The notes beneath the pieces are model-generated. The model searched no databases and was not told where the DNA came from. It saw nothing but the letters and a program-made list of their open reading frames with translations. Position numbers and translations under genes: made by a program. 64,000 nt of DNA from contig CAJJXG010000002.1 of NCBI GenBank assembly GCA_905197045.1, forward strand, positions 62,001 through 126,000. Reading direction: 5' to 3'. Shown one piece after another: positions 17,712 through 25,802 of this stretch (position 1 is the stretch's first letter; each line of letters opens with the position of its first letter). This DNA is from an uncultured Caryophanales bacterium. Lineage in GTDB: Bacteria > Bacillota_I > Bacilli_A > RFN20 > CAG-826.

Positions 17712-17739
17712 TCTACTAATTATCTACTAAAATTTAGTA
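17712..17739. promoter_or_regulatory. Phased TCTACTAAW repeats between phosphofructokinase and nrdA
   Basis: TCTACTAAT (17712) and TCTACTAAA (17723) are 11 bases apart, and the second forms a perfect inverted repeat with TTTAGTA (TACTAAAATTTAGTA, 17725-17739). The cluster sits just upstream of the phosphofructokinase -35 box and about 50 bases upstream of a possible nrdA promoter. The same motif at the same 11-base spacing is found before nrdB and between udk and degV. Confidence 0.55.
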
Positions 17740-17765
17740 ATTTTTAAAATGCTTATTTTCTTTAA

Positions 17766-17793
17766 TTACAAAAGAAATAATTGTTGATATTAT
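17766..17793 (+). promoter_or_regulatory. Probable nrdA promoter
   Basis: TTACAA (17766-17771) and TATTAT (17788-17793) are 16 bases apart. Transcription would begin near 17800 and leave a short leader holding the AAGAAAGGA ribosome site. Confidence 0.4.
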
Positions 17794-17818
17794 TCTAAAA
17801 GCAAGAAAGGAAAAAATA

Positions 17819-20338
17819 ATGATTAAAGCAATTAAGAAAAGAGATGGACGATTTGAAGAATTCAAAGAAGAAAAGATTCTTAAAGCAGTTAGTAAAGCTT
17901 TTAAATCAATTAATGTAAAAATAGAAGAAGAAAAATTAAGAGAGATTACTTCTAGAGTTATTTCTTCGATTAATGAAGAAATACCAACTGTTGAAGAAGT
18001 ACAAGATCTTGTTGAAAAAGCCTTAATGGAACTTGGTTATTTTGATTGTGCAAAAAGCTATATTCTTTATCGAAATAATCGAAAAGAAAAAAGAGCAAAT
18101 CGAGATGAAATAAACGCTTCTATTACAAGTTTAGATTTAAGATCAACTTTAAAAGGAATTGAAAAAGACTTTCCTGAAGATCAATACGATTTATCACATT
18201 TATTAGCAAAATTTAAAAGTTTTGTTTCAAAAGATGCTAGTGAAGAAATGAAGGTTAAAGCCTTAATTAAAGCAGCTGTTGAATTAACAAGTTTTGAAGC
18301 ACCAAAATGGGAATATATCGCAGCAAGACTTTACATTTTTTCTTTTAACACTAAATTAAAAAACATTCAAAAAGAACTAGGAATAACTAATCTATATTCA
18401 AAGATTCAATATCTAGTTGATAATGATATTTATGGTTCTTTTTTACTAGAAAAATACACTAAAGAAGAAATTGATGAATGTGAGAAGATGATTGTTAAAA
18501 GTCGTGATCGTTTAATTAACTATTCTTCTTTTGAATTAATTTTAAAAAGATATCTTGCTAAAAATCATAATGGAGTAGTTCTTGAAAGCATTCAAGAGAT
18601 GTGGCTTGTTATTTCAATGCATCTAGCAATTAATGAAAAAGACAAGTTATATTGGGTAAAAAGATTTTATGAATCCTTATCAAAACTTGAATTTACTTTA
18701 GCTACACCAACTATGGGAAATGCGCGTAAATCCTTCCATCAATTATCAAGTTGCTTTATTGATACTGTTGAAGATTCTCTTGATGGTATTTTTAAATCCA
18801 TTACTAACTTTGCCTCTGTTTCTAAACATGGTGGAGGAATGGGCTTATATTTTGGTAAGGTAAGAGCAAATGGTTCAACAATAAGAGGTTATAAGGGAGC
18901 AGCTGGCGGAATAATTCGCTGGATTAGAATTGTTAATGATGTAGCGGTTGCTGTTGATCAACTTGGTGTAAGAGCAGGTGCAGTAGCTTGTTATTTAGAT
19001 GTTTGGCATAAGGATTTGCCTGAGTTTTTACAAATCAGAACAAATAATGGTGATGATAGAATGAAAGCTCACGATGTATTTCCTGCTATTTGTTACCCTG
19101 ATTATTTTTGGCGCCTTGCTAGAGACAATATTAATGCATTATGGTATTTAATGGATCCTAAAGAAGTATTTGATATAAAAGGCTATCATATTGAAGATTA
19201 CTTTGGAAAAGATTGGGAAAACAAATATTTCGATTGCATTAACGATGAAAGAATTCATAAAAGAGAAATTCCAATCAAAGAAATTATCCGCTTAATCATT
19301 AAATCTGCTGTTGAAACTGGAACGCCATTTGCTTTTAATAGAGATCTTGTTAATGAAGCTAATCCAAATAAGCATAAAGGAATCATCTATTGTTCTAATT
19401 TGTGCACCGAAATTGCTCAAAATACAAGTGCTATAGGTGAGATTGAAAAAACAACTATTAAATCAAAAGAAGGTGATGATATCGTTGTTGAAAAAGCAAA
19501 AAGTGGTGATTTTGTTGTTTGTAATCTTGCTTCTCTTTGTTTAGGTAATTTTGATTGTGATAATCAAGAAAGTTTACATAATGTTATTGAAACGGCAATT
19601 AGAGCCTTAGATAACGTCATAGACATCAATTTATATCCTTTAGAATATGCTAAGATTACTTCACAAAAATATCGCGCAATTGGCTTAGGAGTAAGTGGGT
19701 ACAATCATTTACTTGCTAAAAAAGGAATTTACTGGGAAAGTGAAGAGCATTTAAATTATGTTGATAAACTTTTTGAAAATATTAATTACTATGCAATCTT
19801 AGCTAGTAATAAATTAGCTATTGAAAAAGGTAAGTATGATTTATTTGAAGGCAGTGAATGGGATAGTGGAGCTTATTTTATAAATCGTAATTATACTAGT
19901 GAGAGATGGAATGAATTAGCTAAGAGCGTTCATGAAAATGGTTTAAGAAATGGTTATCTATTAGCAATTGCTCCAACCTCTTCAACCTCAATTATTGCTG
20001 GTACAACAGCAGGAGTTGATCCAATTATGAAAAAATTCTTCTATGAAGAAAAGAAAGGTGAAATGATTCCTCGTGTTGCTCCTGAATTAACTCACGAAAA
20101 TAGTGCCTTTTATAAACCTGCACACGAAGTAGATCAATTATGGAGTGTAAGAGCGGCAGGAGTTAGACAAAGACATGTTGATCAAGCACAAAGTGTAAAT
20201 TTATATATAACTCATGATTATTCAATGAGACAAATTCTTGAGCTATATATCAAAGCATGGGAAAACGGAGTGAAGACTATTTATTACGTTAGAAGCAAAT
20301 CTTTAGAAGTAGAAGAATGTGAAGGATGTGCTAATTAA
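17819..20338 (+). CDS. nrdA: Class I ribonucleotide reductase, catalytic (alpha) subunit
   Basis: An 839-residue protein that reduces ribonucleoside diphosphates to deoxy forms with the radical made by NrdB. The N-terminal ~90 residues are an ATP-cone, the site for overall activity control by ATP/dATP. Active-site residues are visible: Cys of SSCF (~312), Asn-x-Cys-x-Glu in NLCTEI (~527), a partner Cys in VVCNL (~562), a tyrosine pair in IYYVRS near the end, and a C-terminal CxxC (CEGC) that passes electrons. AAAGGA lies before the ATG. nrdB follows after 70 bases holding regulatory repeats. No nrdI or nrdH is adjacent. Confidence 0.95.
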   Translation: MIKAIKKRDGRFEEFKEEKILKAVSKAFKSINVKIEEEKLREITSRVISSINEEIPTVEEVQDLVEKALMELGYFDCAKSYILYRNNRKEKRANRDEINASITSLDLRSTLKGIEKDFPEDQYDLSHLLAKFKSFVSKDASEEMKVKALIKAAVELTSFEAPKWEYIAARLYIFSFNTKLKNIQKELGITNLYSKIQYLVDNDIYGSFLLEKYTKEEIDECEKMIVKSRDRLINYSSFELILKRYLAKNHNGVVLESIQEMWLVISMHLAINEKDKLYWVKRFYESLSKLEFTLATPTMGNARKSFHQLSSCFIDTVEDSLDGIFKSITNFASVSKHGGGMGLYFGKVRANGSTIRGYKGAAGGIIRWIRIVNDVAVAVDQLGVRAGAVACYLDVWHKDLPEFLQIRTNNGDDRMKAHDVFPAICYPDYFWRLARDNINALWYLMDPKEVFDIKGYHIEDYFGKDWENKYFDCINDERIHKREIPIKEIIRLIIKSAVETGTPFAFNRDLVNEANPNKHKGIIYCSNLCTEIAQNTSAIGEIEKTTIKSKEGDDIVVEKAKSGDFVVCNLASLCLGNFDCDNQESLHNVIETAIRALDNVIDINLYPLEYAKITSQKYRAIGLGVSGYNHLLAKKGIYWESEEHLNYVDKLFENINYYAILASNKLAIEKGKYDLFEGSEWDSGAYFINRNYTSERWNELAKSVHENGLRNGYLLAIAPTSSTSIIAGTTAGVDPIMKKFFYEEKKGEMIPRVAPELTHENSAFYKPAHEVDQLWSVRAAGVRQRHVDQAQSVNLYITHDYSMRQILELYIKAWENGVKTIYYVRSKSLEVEECEGCAN

Positions 20339-20340
20339 TT

Positions 20341-20380
20341 ACTAATTTCATTACTAAAAACGTACTAAAAATCTACTAAT
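20341..20380. promoter_or_regulatory. Four phased ACTAAW repeats overlapping the nrdB promoter
   Basis: ACTAAT/A occurs at 20341, 20353, 20364 and 20375, spaced 12, 11 and 11 bases; the last is a full TCTACTAAT. All face the same side of the helix. TATTAT at 20390-20395 is a probable -10 box, so the repeats cover the -35 region, where a bound protein would repress or directly contact RNA polymerase. Confidence 0.6.
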
Positions 20381-20408
20381 TTTAATAAATATTATAGAAA
20401 GGACAACT

Positions 20409-21470
20409 ATGACAATTAAACTTGATGAATTAATGCCACACAAGCAACTTTTTAATCCTGATGGAGATATTGAGGTCAATAAAAGAAGAATGATTGGTGG
20501 AAATACCACTAATCTTAATGATTTTAATAATATGAAATATTCTTGGGTTAGCAATTGGTATCGACAAGCCATGAATAACTTTTGGATTCCAGAAGAGATA
20601 AATATGAATCAAGATGTTAAAGATTATCGAAAAGCTTTAACACCTGCTGAAAAAAGAGCTTATGATAAAATTCTTTCTTTTTTGATTTTCCTCGATTCTC
20701 TTCAAACAGCTAATTTACCTAATATTGGTGAATATATAACCGCTAATGAAGTTAACATGTGTTTAAATATTCAATGCTATCAAGAAACTATCCATTCTCA
20801 AGCCTATTCTTATATGCTTGATACTATTTGTTCCCCATTTGAAAGAAATGAAATCCTTTATCAATGGAAAAATGATAAACATTTATTAAAAAGAAATGAA
20901 TTTATTGGCAACGCTTATAATTCTTTTTTAGAAGATAAGCATCCATTTAACTTCTTAAAAGTTTTAATTGCTAATTATATTCTTGAAGGGATTTATTTTT
21001 ATAGTGGGTTTATGTTTTTCTATAATCTTGCTAGAAATAATAAAATGAGCGGCTCTGTACAAAATATTAGATACATTAATCGAGATGAAAATACTCATTT
21101 ATGGCTATTTAGATCAATTATTTTAGAACTTAGAAAAGAAGAACCAGAATTGTTTACTAAAGAAAATGAAGAAGTGCTTAAAGCGATGCTTCTTGAAGGA
21201 TGTAAGCAAGAAATTGAGTGGGGAATGTATATTATTGGGAATGATATTCCTGGGTTAAACGAGGAAATGGTCAAAGATTATATTAAATATCTTGGTAATT
21301 TAAGAAGTACCTCCATTGGTTTAGGTAAATTATTTGAAGGTTATGACCGTGAACCAGAGAGTATGAGTTGGGTTTCTAAATATAGTGATGCCAATATGAT
21401 TAAGACAGATTTCTTTGAAGCTAGAAATACAGCTTATGCAAAATCTAGTGTTATTAAAGATGATCTTTGA
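20409..21470 (+). CDS. nrdB: Class I ribonucleotide reductase, radical (beta) subunit
   Basis: A 353-residue ferritin-like subunit that generates the radical used by NrdA. All six metal ligands can be matched to E. coli NrdB: Asp96, Glu126, His129, Glu193, Glu227 and His230. Tyr133 stands at the position of the radical Tyr122. It is therefore a tyrosyl-radical enzyme, not the tyrosine-less class Ic type or the metal-free class Ie type. AAAGGA lies 6 bases before the ATG. The stop is TGA, one of several in this window that show the standard code is used. Confidence 0.95.
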   Translation: MTIKLDELMPHKQLFNPDGDIEVNKRRMIGGNTTNLNDFNNMKYSWVSNWYRQAMNNFWIPEEINMNQDVKDYRKALTPAEKRAYDKILSFLIFLDSLQTANLPNIGEYITANEVNMCLNIQCYQETIHSQAYSYMLDTICSPFERNEILYQWKNDKHLLKRNEFIGNAYNSFLEDKHPFNFLKVLIANYILEGIYFYSGFMFFYNLARNNKMSGSVQNIRYINRDENTHLWLFRSIILELRKEEPELFTKENEEVLKAMLLEGCKQEIEWGMYIIGNDIPGLNEEMVKDYIKYLGNLRSTSIGLGKLFEGYDREPESMSWVSKYSDANMIKTDFFEARNTAYAKSSVIKDDL

Positions 21471-21486
21471 TACTTTTTACAGTGTA

Positions 21487-21525
21487 AAAACATTTTAGGA
21501 CTTGCCAAAGTCTGAAAAATGTTTT
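21487..21525 (+). terminator. Hairpin after nrdB, probable terminator
   Basis: AAAACATTTT pairs with AAAATGTTTT, followed by a small internal loop and a GACTT/AAGTC inner stem with a GCCA loop. The T-rich 3' arm may serve as the U-run. Immediately upstream is a 17-base palindrome (TTTTTACA G TGTAAAAA, 21474-21490). The 3' part of the hairpin overlaps a possible promoter for the next RNA. Confidence 0.45.
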
Positions 21526-21530
21526 ATAAA
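21502..21530 (+). promoter_or_regulatory. Promoter of candidate small RNA
   Basis: TTGCCA (21502-21507) and TATAAA (21525-21530) are 17 bases apart; each matches the consensus at 5 of 6 positions. It points into a stretch with no coding frame that ends in an intrinsic terminator. Confidence 0.5.
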
Positions 21531-21536
21531 TTAAGT

Positions 21537-21683
21537 ACATAGAGATAAAAATCTCGAATTAAAGAAAACAGCAAATCGATAATAAAGCTGTTAAACAAAG
21601 AGAATAGGATTCAGTGCCTATTAACGTCATCAATGTTTGGATGATAGAAAAAAAGAGCTGTGTAAAGAAACAGTTCTTTTTTT
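21537..21683 (+). ncRNA. Candidate structured small RNA (~147 nt)
   Basis: The region between nrdB and udk holds five consecutive hairpins: GAGAT/ATCTC (21542-21555), AACAGC/GCTGTT (21567-21592), AATAGG/CCTATT (21603-21622), TCATC/GATGA (21627-21644) and a terminator AGAGCTGT/ACAGTTCT with a T7 tract (21654-21683). A promoter lies 6 bases upstream. There is no credible coding frame. It does not look like tRNA, tmRNA, the signal recognition RNA or a riboswitch that I know. 6S RNA is possible but I see no single long bulged stem. Confidence 0.45.
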
Positions 21684-21693
21684 AGCAAATTAA

Positions 21694-21718
21694 AAGCGAA
21701 ACAATGCCTGTTTCGCTT
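21694..21718 (-). terminator. Intrinsic terminator of udk
   Basis: Read on the minus strand, AAGCGAAACA pairs with TGTTTCGCTT (5-base loop) and is followed by TTAATTT. It lies 25 bases past the udk stop. Confidence 0.65.
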
Positions 21719-21743
21719 AATAAATTAACTTTATAAATATTTT

Positions 21744-22367
21744 TTATTTTATTTTACCGTTCATCACGTCTTTTAAAACAGCACAAATAACTTCAATTGA
21801 TTTATTATCATACCCATCGTTATTAACGATTAAATCAGCATAATATTGAGAAGGGCCGATAATTTCTTCATACATTGGTTGAACAGTAGAGAAGTATTGA
21901 TTAACAATAGAATTTTGATCACGACCTCTTTCATGAATATCTCTATCCATTCTTCTTAAAAGACGTCTTTCTCGACTAGCATTAATGAAGATTTTTAAAT
22001 CACCAAGTTCTCTAACATCTTTATTAACAAGCGCCATAATCCCTTCAACTATAATGAGTTTATTAGGAACTACATGAACAACTTTTTCTGCACGATTATG
22101 TGCAACGTAATCATAAGTAGGTTTATCAACAGGCTTATCATCTTTTAAAAGAGCAAGTTGAAGTCTCATTAGTTTCCAATCGAAAGCTTTTGGATGATCA
22201 AAATTTTGTTTCTTTCTTTCCTCTAATGTTAAATTTGAAAGGTCCTTATAATAATCATCAATAGAGAAGTGGGTGATATTATCGCTTCCTAGTTTTTCGA
22301 TTACTTGATCAATAACGTAAGTTTTTCCACTGGCGGATCCTCCGCCTACTAATACTATTTTTGCCAT
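21744..22367 (-). CDS. udk: Uridine kinase
   Basis: A 207-residue cytoplasmic kinase that phosphorylates uridine and cytidine to UMP and CMP with ATP or GTP, a salvage step. The P-loop is GGSASGKT at residues 8-15, then a DDYYKD substrate-binding motif near 37-42, FDHPKAFDW near 55-63, and an R-rich lid (RRLLRRMDRDIHERGR, ~134-149) as in Udk. Length is normal. AAGGG precedes the ATG. It is divergent from degV, and the shared 248-base region holds phased ATTAGT repeats. It would use nucleosides released by the scavenging locus in the first 13 kb. Confidence 0.93.
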   Translation of the reverse strand: MAKIVLVGGGSASGKTYVIDQVIEKLGSDNITHFSIDDYYKDLSNLTLEERKKQNFDHPKAFDWKLMRLQLALLKDDKPVDKPTYDYVAHNRAEKVVHVVPNKLIIVEGIMALVNKDVRELGDLKIFINASRERRLLRRMDRDIHERGRDQNSIVNQYFSTVQPMYEEIIGPSQYYADLIVNNDGYDNKSIEVICAVLKDVMNGKIK

Positions 22368-22453
22368 TTTTATGTGCCCTTATGATTTTAACATGTTATT
22401 AGATTAATTAACATTTATTTTTAATATATGTAAAATTTAACAAAATTAACATA

Positions 22454-22503
22454 TTTAGTTGTTTATTAGTAGAAAATTAGTCGATTTTTTGTAGATAATA
22501 AGT
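22454..22503. promoter_or_regulatory. Phased TTTAGT/ATTAGT repeats between udk and degV
   Basis: TTTAGT (22454), ATTAGT (22465) and ATTAGT (22476) are exactly 11 bases apart, and a one-mismatch copy ATAAGT falls in phase at 22498. The reverse complement of the second with its flank is TCTACTAAT, identical to sites before nrdA and nrdB. The cluster is about 45-90 bases upstream of TATAAT (22545), the likely degV -10 box. Confidence 0.55.
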
Positions 22504-22615
22504 AGTTAAAATATTATCTTGTTTTAAATTTTAGAAATTAACTCTATAATTTTAGTGAGTATGGGGTTATTTATATTAATTTTTGTATTTTAAATACACG
22601 AAACGGAGAATTTAA

Positions 22616-23446
22616 ATGAAATATAGGATATGTGTAGATAGTAGTTCCAATTTGTTAAATAATCACATTATTGATAGTGATGTTGGTTTTAATGTCGTAC
22701 CTTTAACAATTAGAGTAGGTAAAGAAGAATACGTCGATAACGATGAGCTTAACGTCGATAACCTTTTAAAAGAAGTTGAATTATCAAAGGAAGCTTGCAC
22801 ATCTTCTTGTCCATCTCCTCAAGATTTTTTAAATCATTTTGAGGATGCTGAATATGTAATATGTGTAACGATTTCTCAAAAATTAAGTGGATGCTATAAC
22901 AGTGCATGCGTTGCACGCGAAATGAGTAATAACAAAGACAATATTTTAATTGTCGATAGTATGTTAACAGCTGGAGCTATGCGATTAATCGTTGATAAAG
23001 CTTATCAACTTATTAAAAGTGGCAAAGAATTTAACGAAATCAAAAAAGAATTATTAAAGTATCGTGATTCCATTCAATTATTATTCGTTTTAGATAAGTT
23101 TGATAATTTAGTTAAAAACGGACGTATGAGTAAGGTTGTTGCTTTTATTGCTCAACTTGCTGCTATTAAACCACTTTGTTATGGAGAGGGTGGAGAAATT
23201 AAAATTAAAGAAAAAGTAAGAACTATTAAAGGCGTTTTAAAGCGTCTTGTTCATAACATTGGTTTAATGTGTCCTGTTACAAAAGGTAGAGTTTGTGTTA
23301 TTTCACATACACAAAATAAAGAAAGTGCTCTTCTTTTAAAATCACTTATTGAAGAAGAGTATGAATTTGATTCCATTATTGTAGAAGACAATCGTGGACT
23401 ATGCGCATTTTACGCTTTAAGTGGTGGCTTACTAGTAAGTTTTTAA
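22616..23446 (+). CDS. DegV family fatty-acid-binding protein
   Basis: A 276-residue DegV/FakB-type protein. These bind a fatty acid and, with the kinase FakA, present it for phosphorylation and use in phospholipid synthesis. Family marks are CVDSSSNL at the start, SSCPSP near residue 62, SQKLSGCYNSA near 88 and VKNGRMSK near 163. CGGAG lies 6-10 bases before the ATG. A TATAAT at 22545 may be its -10 box. No fakA is in the window, so the kinase must lie elsewhere. Confidence 0.88.
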   Translation: MKYRICVDSSSNLLNNHIIDSDVGFNVVPLTIRVGKEEYVDNDELNVDNLLKEVELSKEACTSSCPSPQDFLNHFEDAEYVICVTISQKLSGCYNSACVAREMSNNKDNILIVDSMLTAGAMRLIVDKAYQLIKSGKEFNEIKKELLKYRDSIQLLFVLDKFDNLVKNGRMSKVVAFIAQLAAIKPLCYGEGGEIKIKEKVRTIKGVLKRLVHNIGLMCPVTKGRVCVISHTQNKESALLLKSLIEEEYEFDSIIVEDNRGLCAFYALSGGLLVSF

Positions 23447-23470
23447 CTATAAAAAGATAATAAATTTTGG

Positions 23471-23483
23471 TATAGTAATTGAC
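23471..23483 (+). promoter_or_regulatory. Extended -10 promoter of a leaderless gene
   Basis: TGG precedes TATAGT (23471-23476), an extended -10 element. The ATG of the next gene is 7 bases further, so the RNA should start at the start codon. Confidence 0.45.
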
Positions 23484-23834
23484 ATGAGAAAGCACGTTAC
23501 TAGAACCGAAAAATATAAAGACTATAGAGAAGAAATTAAAAATTCTTCTCTTTCTTTTGATAAGGAAAACGCGCCGAAAAAAGAATCAAAAACCATCTCG
23601 CAAGTTTTAAAAGAAACTAAGGTTAGTTTAACTGCTAAAAATCAAACGCTAAATAAACATTTCTATGACAAAAAAGAAGAAAAGCAGTTAGAAAAATCTG
23701 TTTATGATATCTATACATCTAAAAGAAGATGGAGAAGATTCTTTTATTTTATCTTTGTAGTAGTTTTAATTGCTGCTTTAATAGTGCTTGTTCTCTTTTT
23801 AGGTAATAAATATTTGGGGTTTAATTTATGGTAA
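23484..23834 (+). CDS. Single-pass membrane protein of unknown function
   Basis: A 116-residue protein: a highly charged, lysine-rich region to about residue 85, a KRRWRRFFYF membrane-edge motif, then one hydrophobic segment (~88-110) and a short tail. It would have its N-terminus in the cytoplasm. I know no family. It overlaps cmk by 7 bases and so leads the cmk-der-gpsA transcript. There is no ribosome site; the promoter position suggests leaderless translation. Confidence 0.6.
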   Translation: MRKHVTRTEKYKDYREEIKNSSLSFDKENAPKKESKTISQVLKETKVSLTAKNQTLNKHFYDKKEEKQLEKSVYDIYTSKRRWRRFFYFIFVVVLIAALIVLVLFLGNKYLGFNLW

Positions 23835-24502
23835 AGAATTATTCAATCGCTATCGATGGGCCAAGTGCTAGTGGAAAAAGTACAGTTGCAAAATTAATCG
23901 CAAAAAAATTAAATTTTACTTATATTGATACAGGAGCAATGTATCGTGCTTTTACGCTTGCAGTAATTGAGGCAAATCTTAATCCTAAAAGTGAAAAGGA
24001 GAGTGATTCCTTAATTGGAAAAATTTCGATCTCTTTTGATGAAGCTAATCATATTACTTTAAATGATGTCGATGTTTCTCAAAGAGTTCGAGAAAATGAT
24101 GTTGCAAATAATGTAAGTTATATCGCTAGTTATAAAAATATTCGTTTACATCTTGTCGATTTACAAAGAAAGATTGCTGAAAATAAAAGCGTTGTGATGG
24201 ATGGAAGAGATATTGGAACTTACGTTTTACCAAATGCTGATTTAAAGATTTATCAAATAGCTACTGCTGAAGAAAGAGCAAAAAGAAGATATAAAGAAAA
24301 TCTTGAAAAAGGCATTGAAACTACTTATGAAGATTGTTTAAAAAATATCAATACTCGTGATTATATTGATTCACATCGTTCATTTTGTCCGCTCCATCCA
24401 GCTGAAGATAGCGTTGAAGTTAACACAACAAATATGTCTATTGAAGAAGTTGTTGATACAATTATTAATATTGCTAAAGAAAGAGGAATAGTTAGTGAGT
24501 AA
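23828..24502 (+). CDS. cmk: Cytidylate kinase
   Basis: A 224-residue kinase that turns CMP and dCMP into diphosphates, needed to feed ribonucleotide reductase with CDP. P-loop GPSASGKSTVAK is at residues 10-21, the substrate motif DTGAMYRA follows at ~36-43, DGRDIGT near 130 and a SHR near the end are all typical. The length is normal. It overlaps its neighbours by 7 and 8 bases. The cmk-der-gpsA order is the same as in Bacillus, without the ribosomal S1-like gene that Bacillus carries between them. Confidence 0.94.
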   Translation: MVKNYSIAIDGPSASGKSTVAKLIAKKLNFTYIDTGAMYRAFTLAVIEANLNPKSEKESDSLIGKISISFDEANHITLNDVDVSQRVRENDVANNVSYIASYKNIRLHLVDLQRKIAENKSVVMDGRDIGTYVLPNADLKIYQIATAEERAKRRYKENLEKGIETTYEDCLKNINTRDYIDSHRSFCPLHPAEDSVEVNTTNMSIEEVVDTIINIAKERGIVSE

Positions 24503-25802
24503 AAAACTTGTTGCTATAGTTGGTGCTCCTAGTGTTGGGAAATCAACAATATTTAATCGAATAATTGGCGAAAGAAAATCTATCATCGAATCACAAAGGG
24601 GTGTTACTCGTGATCGAATTTATGCTCATGCAAGTTGGTTGACTCGCCCTTTTAATGTTGTCGATACAGGTGGAATTGAAGTTGAAAATCGCCCATTCCA
24701 AGAACAAATTAGAGCTCAAGTTGAAATCGCAATTGATGAAGCAGATATTATTGTTGTTGTAGTTGATGGTAAAATTGGCTTAACAGATGATGACCAAATG
24801 GTTGCTAGAATGTTATATAAAACTGATAAGCCAATAATTTTAGCGGTTAATAAAATCGATGATGCTCATTTAAAAAATAACGTCTATGAATTTTATTCTT
24901 TAGGGCTTGGCGATCCTATTCCTGTAAGCGGAGCACATGGGGTTGGTATTGGAGATATTTTAGACAAAATAGTTTCTTATATTCCAGAAGATGAAGACAG
25001 TGAAGATAGTGACGAAATTAAATTTTCTATTATTGGACAGCCTAATGTTGGTAAATCTAGTTTATGTAATGCCATTTTAAATGAAGAAAGAGTTATTGTT
25101 TCAAATATTGAAGGAACAACTCGTGATGCTATTGATACACCATTTAAAAGAAATGAAAGGGATTATGTTGTAATTGATACAGCTGGTCTTAAAAAAAGAG
25201 GCAAAATTTATGAAGCGATAGATAAATTTGCTGCCTTAAGAGCTTTAAGAGCAATCGATAATAGTGATATTGCTTTACTTGTTATTGATGGCGAAAAAGG
25301 CATTACTGAACAAGATAAACACGTTGTTGGCTATGCAGTTGAAGCAAAAAAAGCCATTATTTTAGTTGTTAATAAATGGGACTTAGTTAAAAAAGATAAC
25401 AATACACAAGCTGAATTTACTAAAAATATTCGTAAAGAATTTAAATTTTTAGATTATGCTCCAGTAATTTATTTAAGTGCTTTAAATAAGACAAAAGTTA
25501 ATGATTTATTTTCTCTTATTAACCAAGTTTATGAATCATACATTTTCCAAATTAAAACTAGTGTTTTAAATGAAATTATTCAAGAAGCGCAAATGATGAA
25601 TGAATCTCCAGATTTTAATGGAGGAAGAGTTCGTATATATTATGCTCAACAAGTAGCTAGTAAGCCTTTAACAATAGCTCTATTTGTTAATGATCCTCAT
25701 TTCATGCATTTTTCCTATATGCGCTATATTGAAAATCGAATTAGAGAATCTTTTGAGCTTATGGGCTCGCCTATCAATCTTGTTTTAAGGAAAAGAAAAT
25801 AA
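24495..25802 (+). CDS. der: GTPase Der (EngA), 50S ribosome assembly
   Basis: A 435-residue protein with two tandem GTPase domains, found only in Der, and a C-terminal KH-like domain. Domain 1 has GAPSVGKST and DTGG near residue 57; domain 2 has GQPNVGKSS near 180, DTAGL near 229 and NKWD near 295. Der helps mature the large ribosomal subunit. It starts with GTG inside the end of cmk. Confidence 0.96.
   Translation: MSKKLVAIVGAPSVGKSTIFNRIIGERKSIIESQRGVTRDRIYAHASWLTRPFNVVDTGGIEVENRPFQEQIRAQVEIAIDEADIIVVVVDGKIGLTDDDQMVARMLYKTDKPIILAVNKIDDAHLKNNVYEFYSLGLGDPIPVSGAHGVGIGDILDKIVSYIPEDEDSEDSDEIKFSIIGQPNVGKSSLCNAILNEERVIVSNIEGTTRDAIDTPFKRNERDYVVIDTAGLKKRGKIYEAIDKFAALRALRAIDNSDIALLVIDGEKGITEQDKHVVGYAVEAKKAIILVVNKWDLVKKDNNTQAEFTKNIRKEFKFLDYAPVIYLSALNKTKVNDLFSLINQVYESYIFQIKTSVLNEIIQEAQMMNESPDFNGGRVRIYYAQQVASKPLTIALFVNDPHFMHFSYMRYIENRIRESFELMGSPINLVLRKRK

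Noticed and set aside
21471..21743. tRNA or tmRNA in the gap after nrdB
   Set aside because: No T-loop (GGTTCRA), acceptor pairing or CCA end is present.
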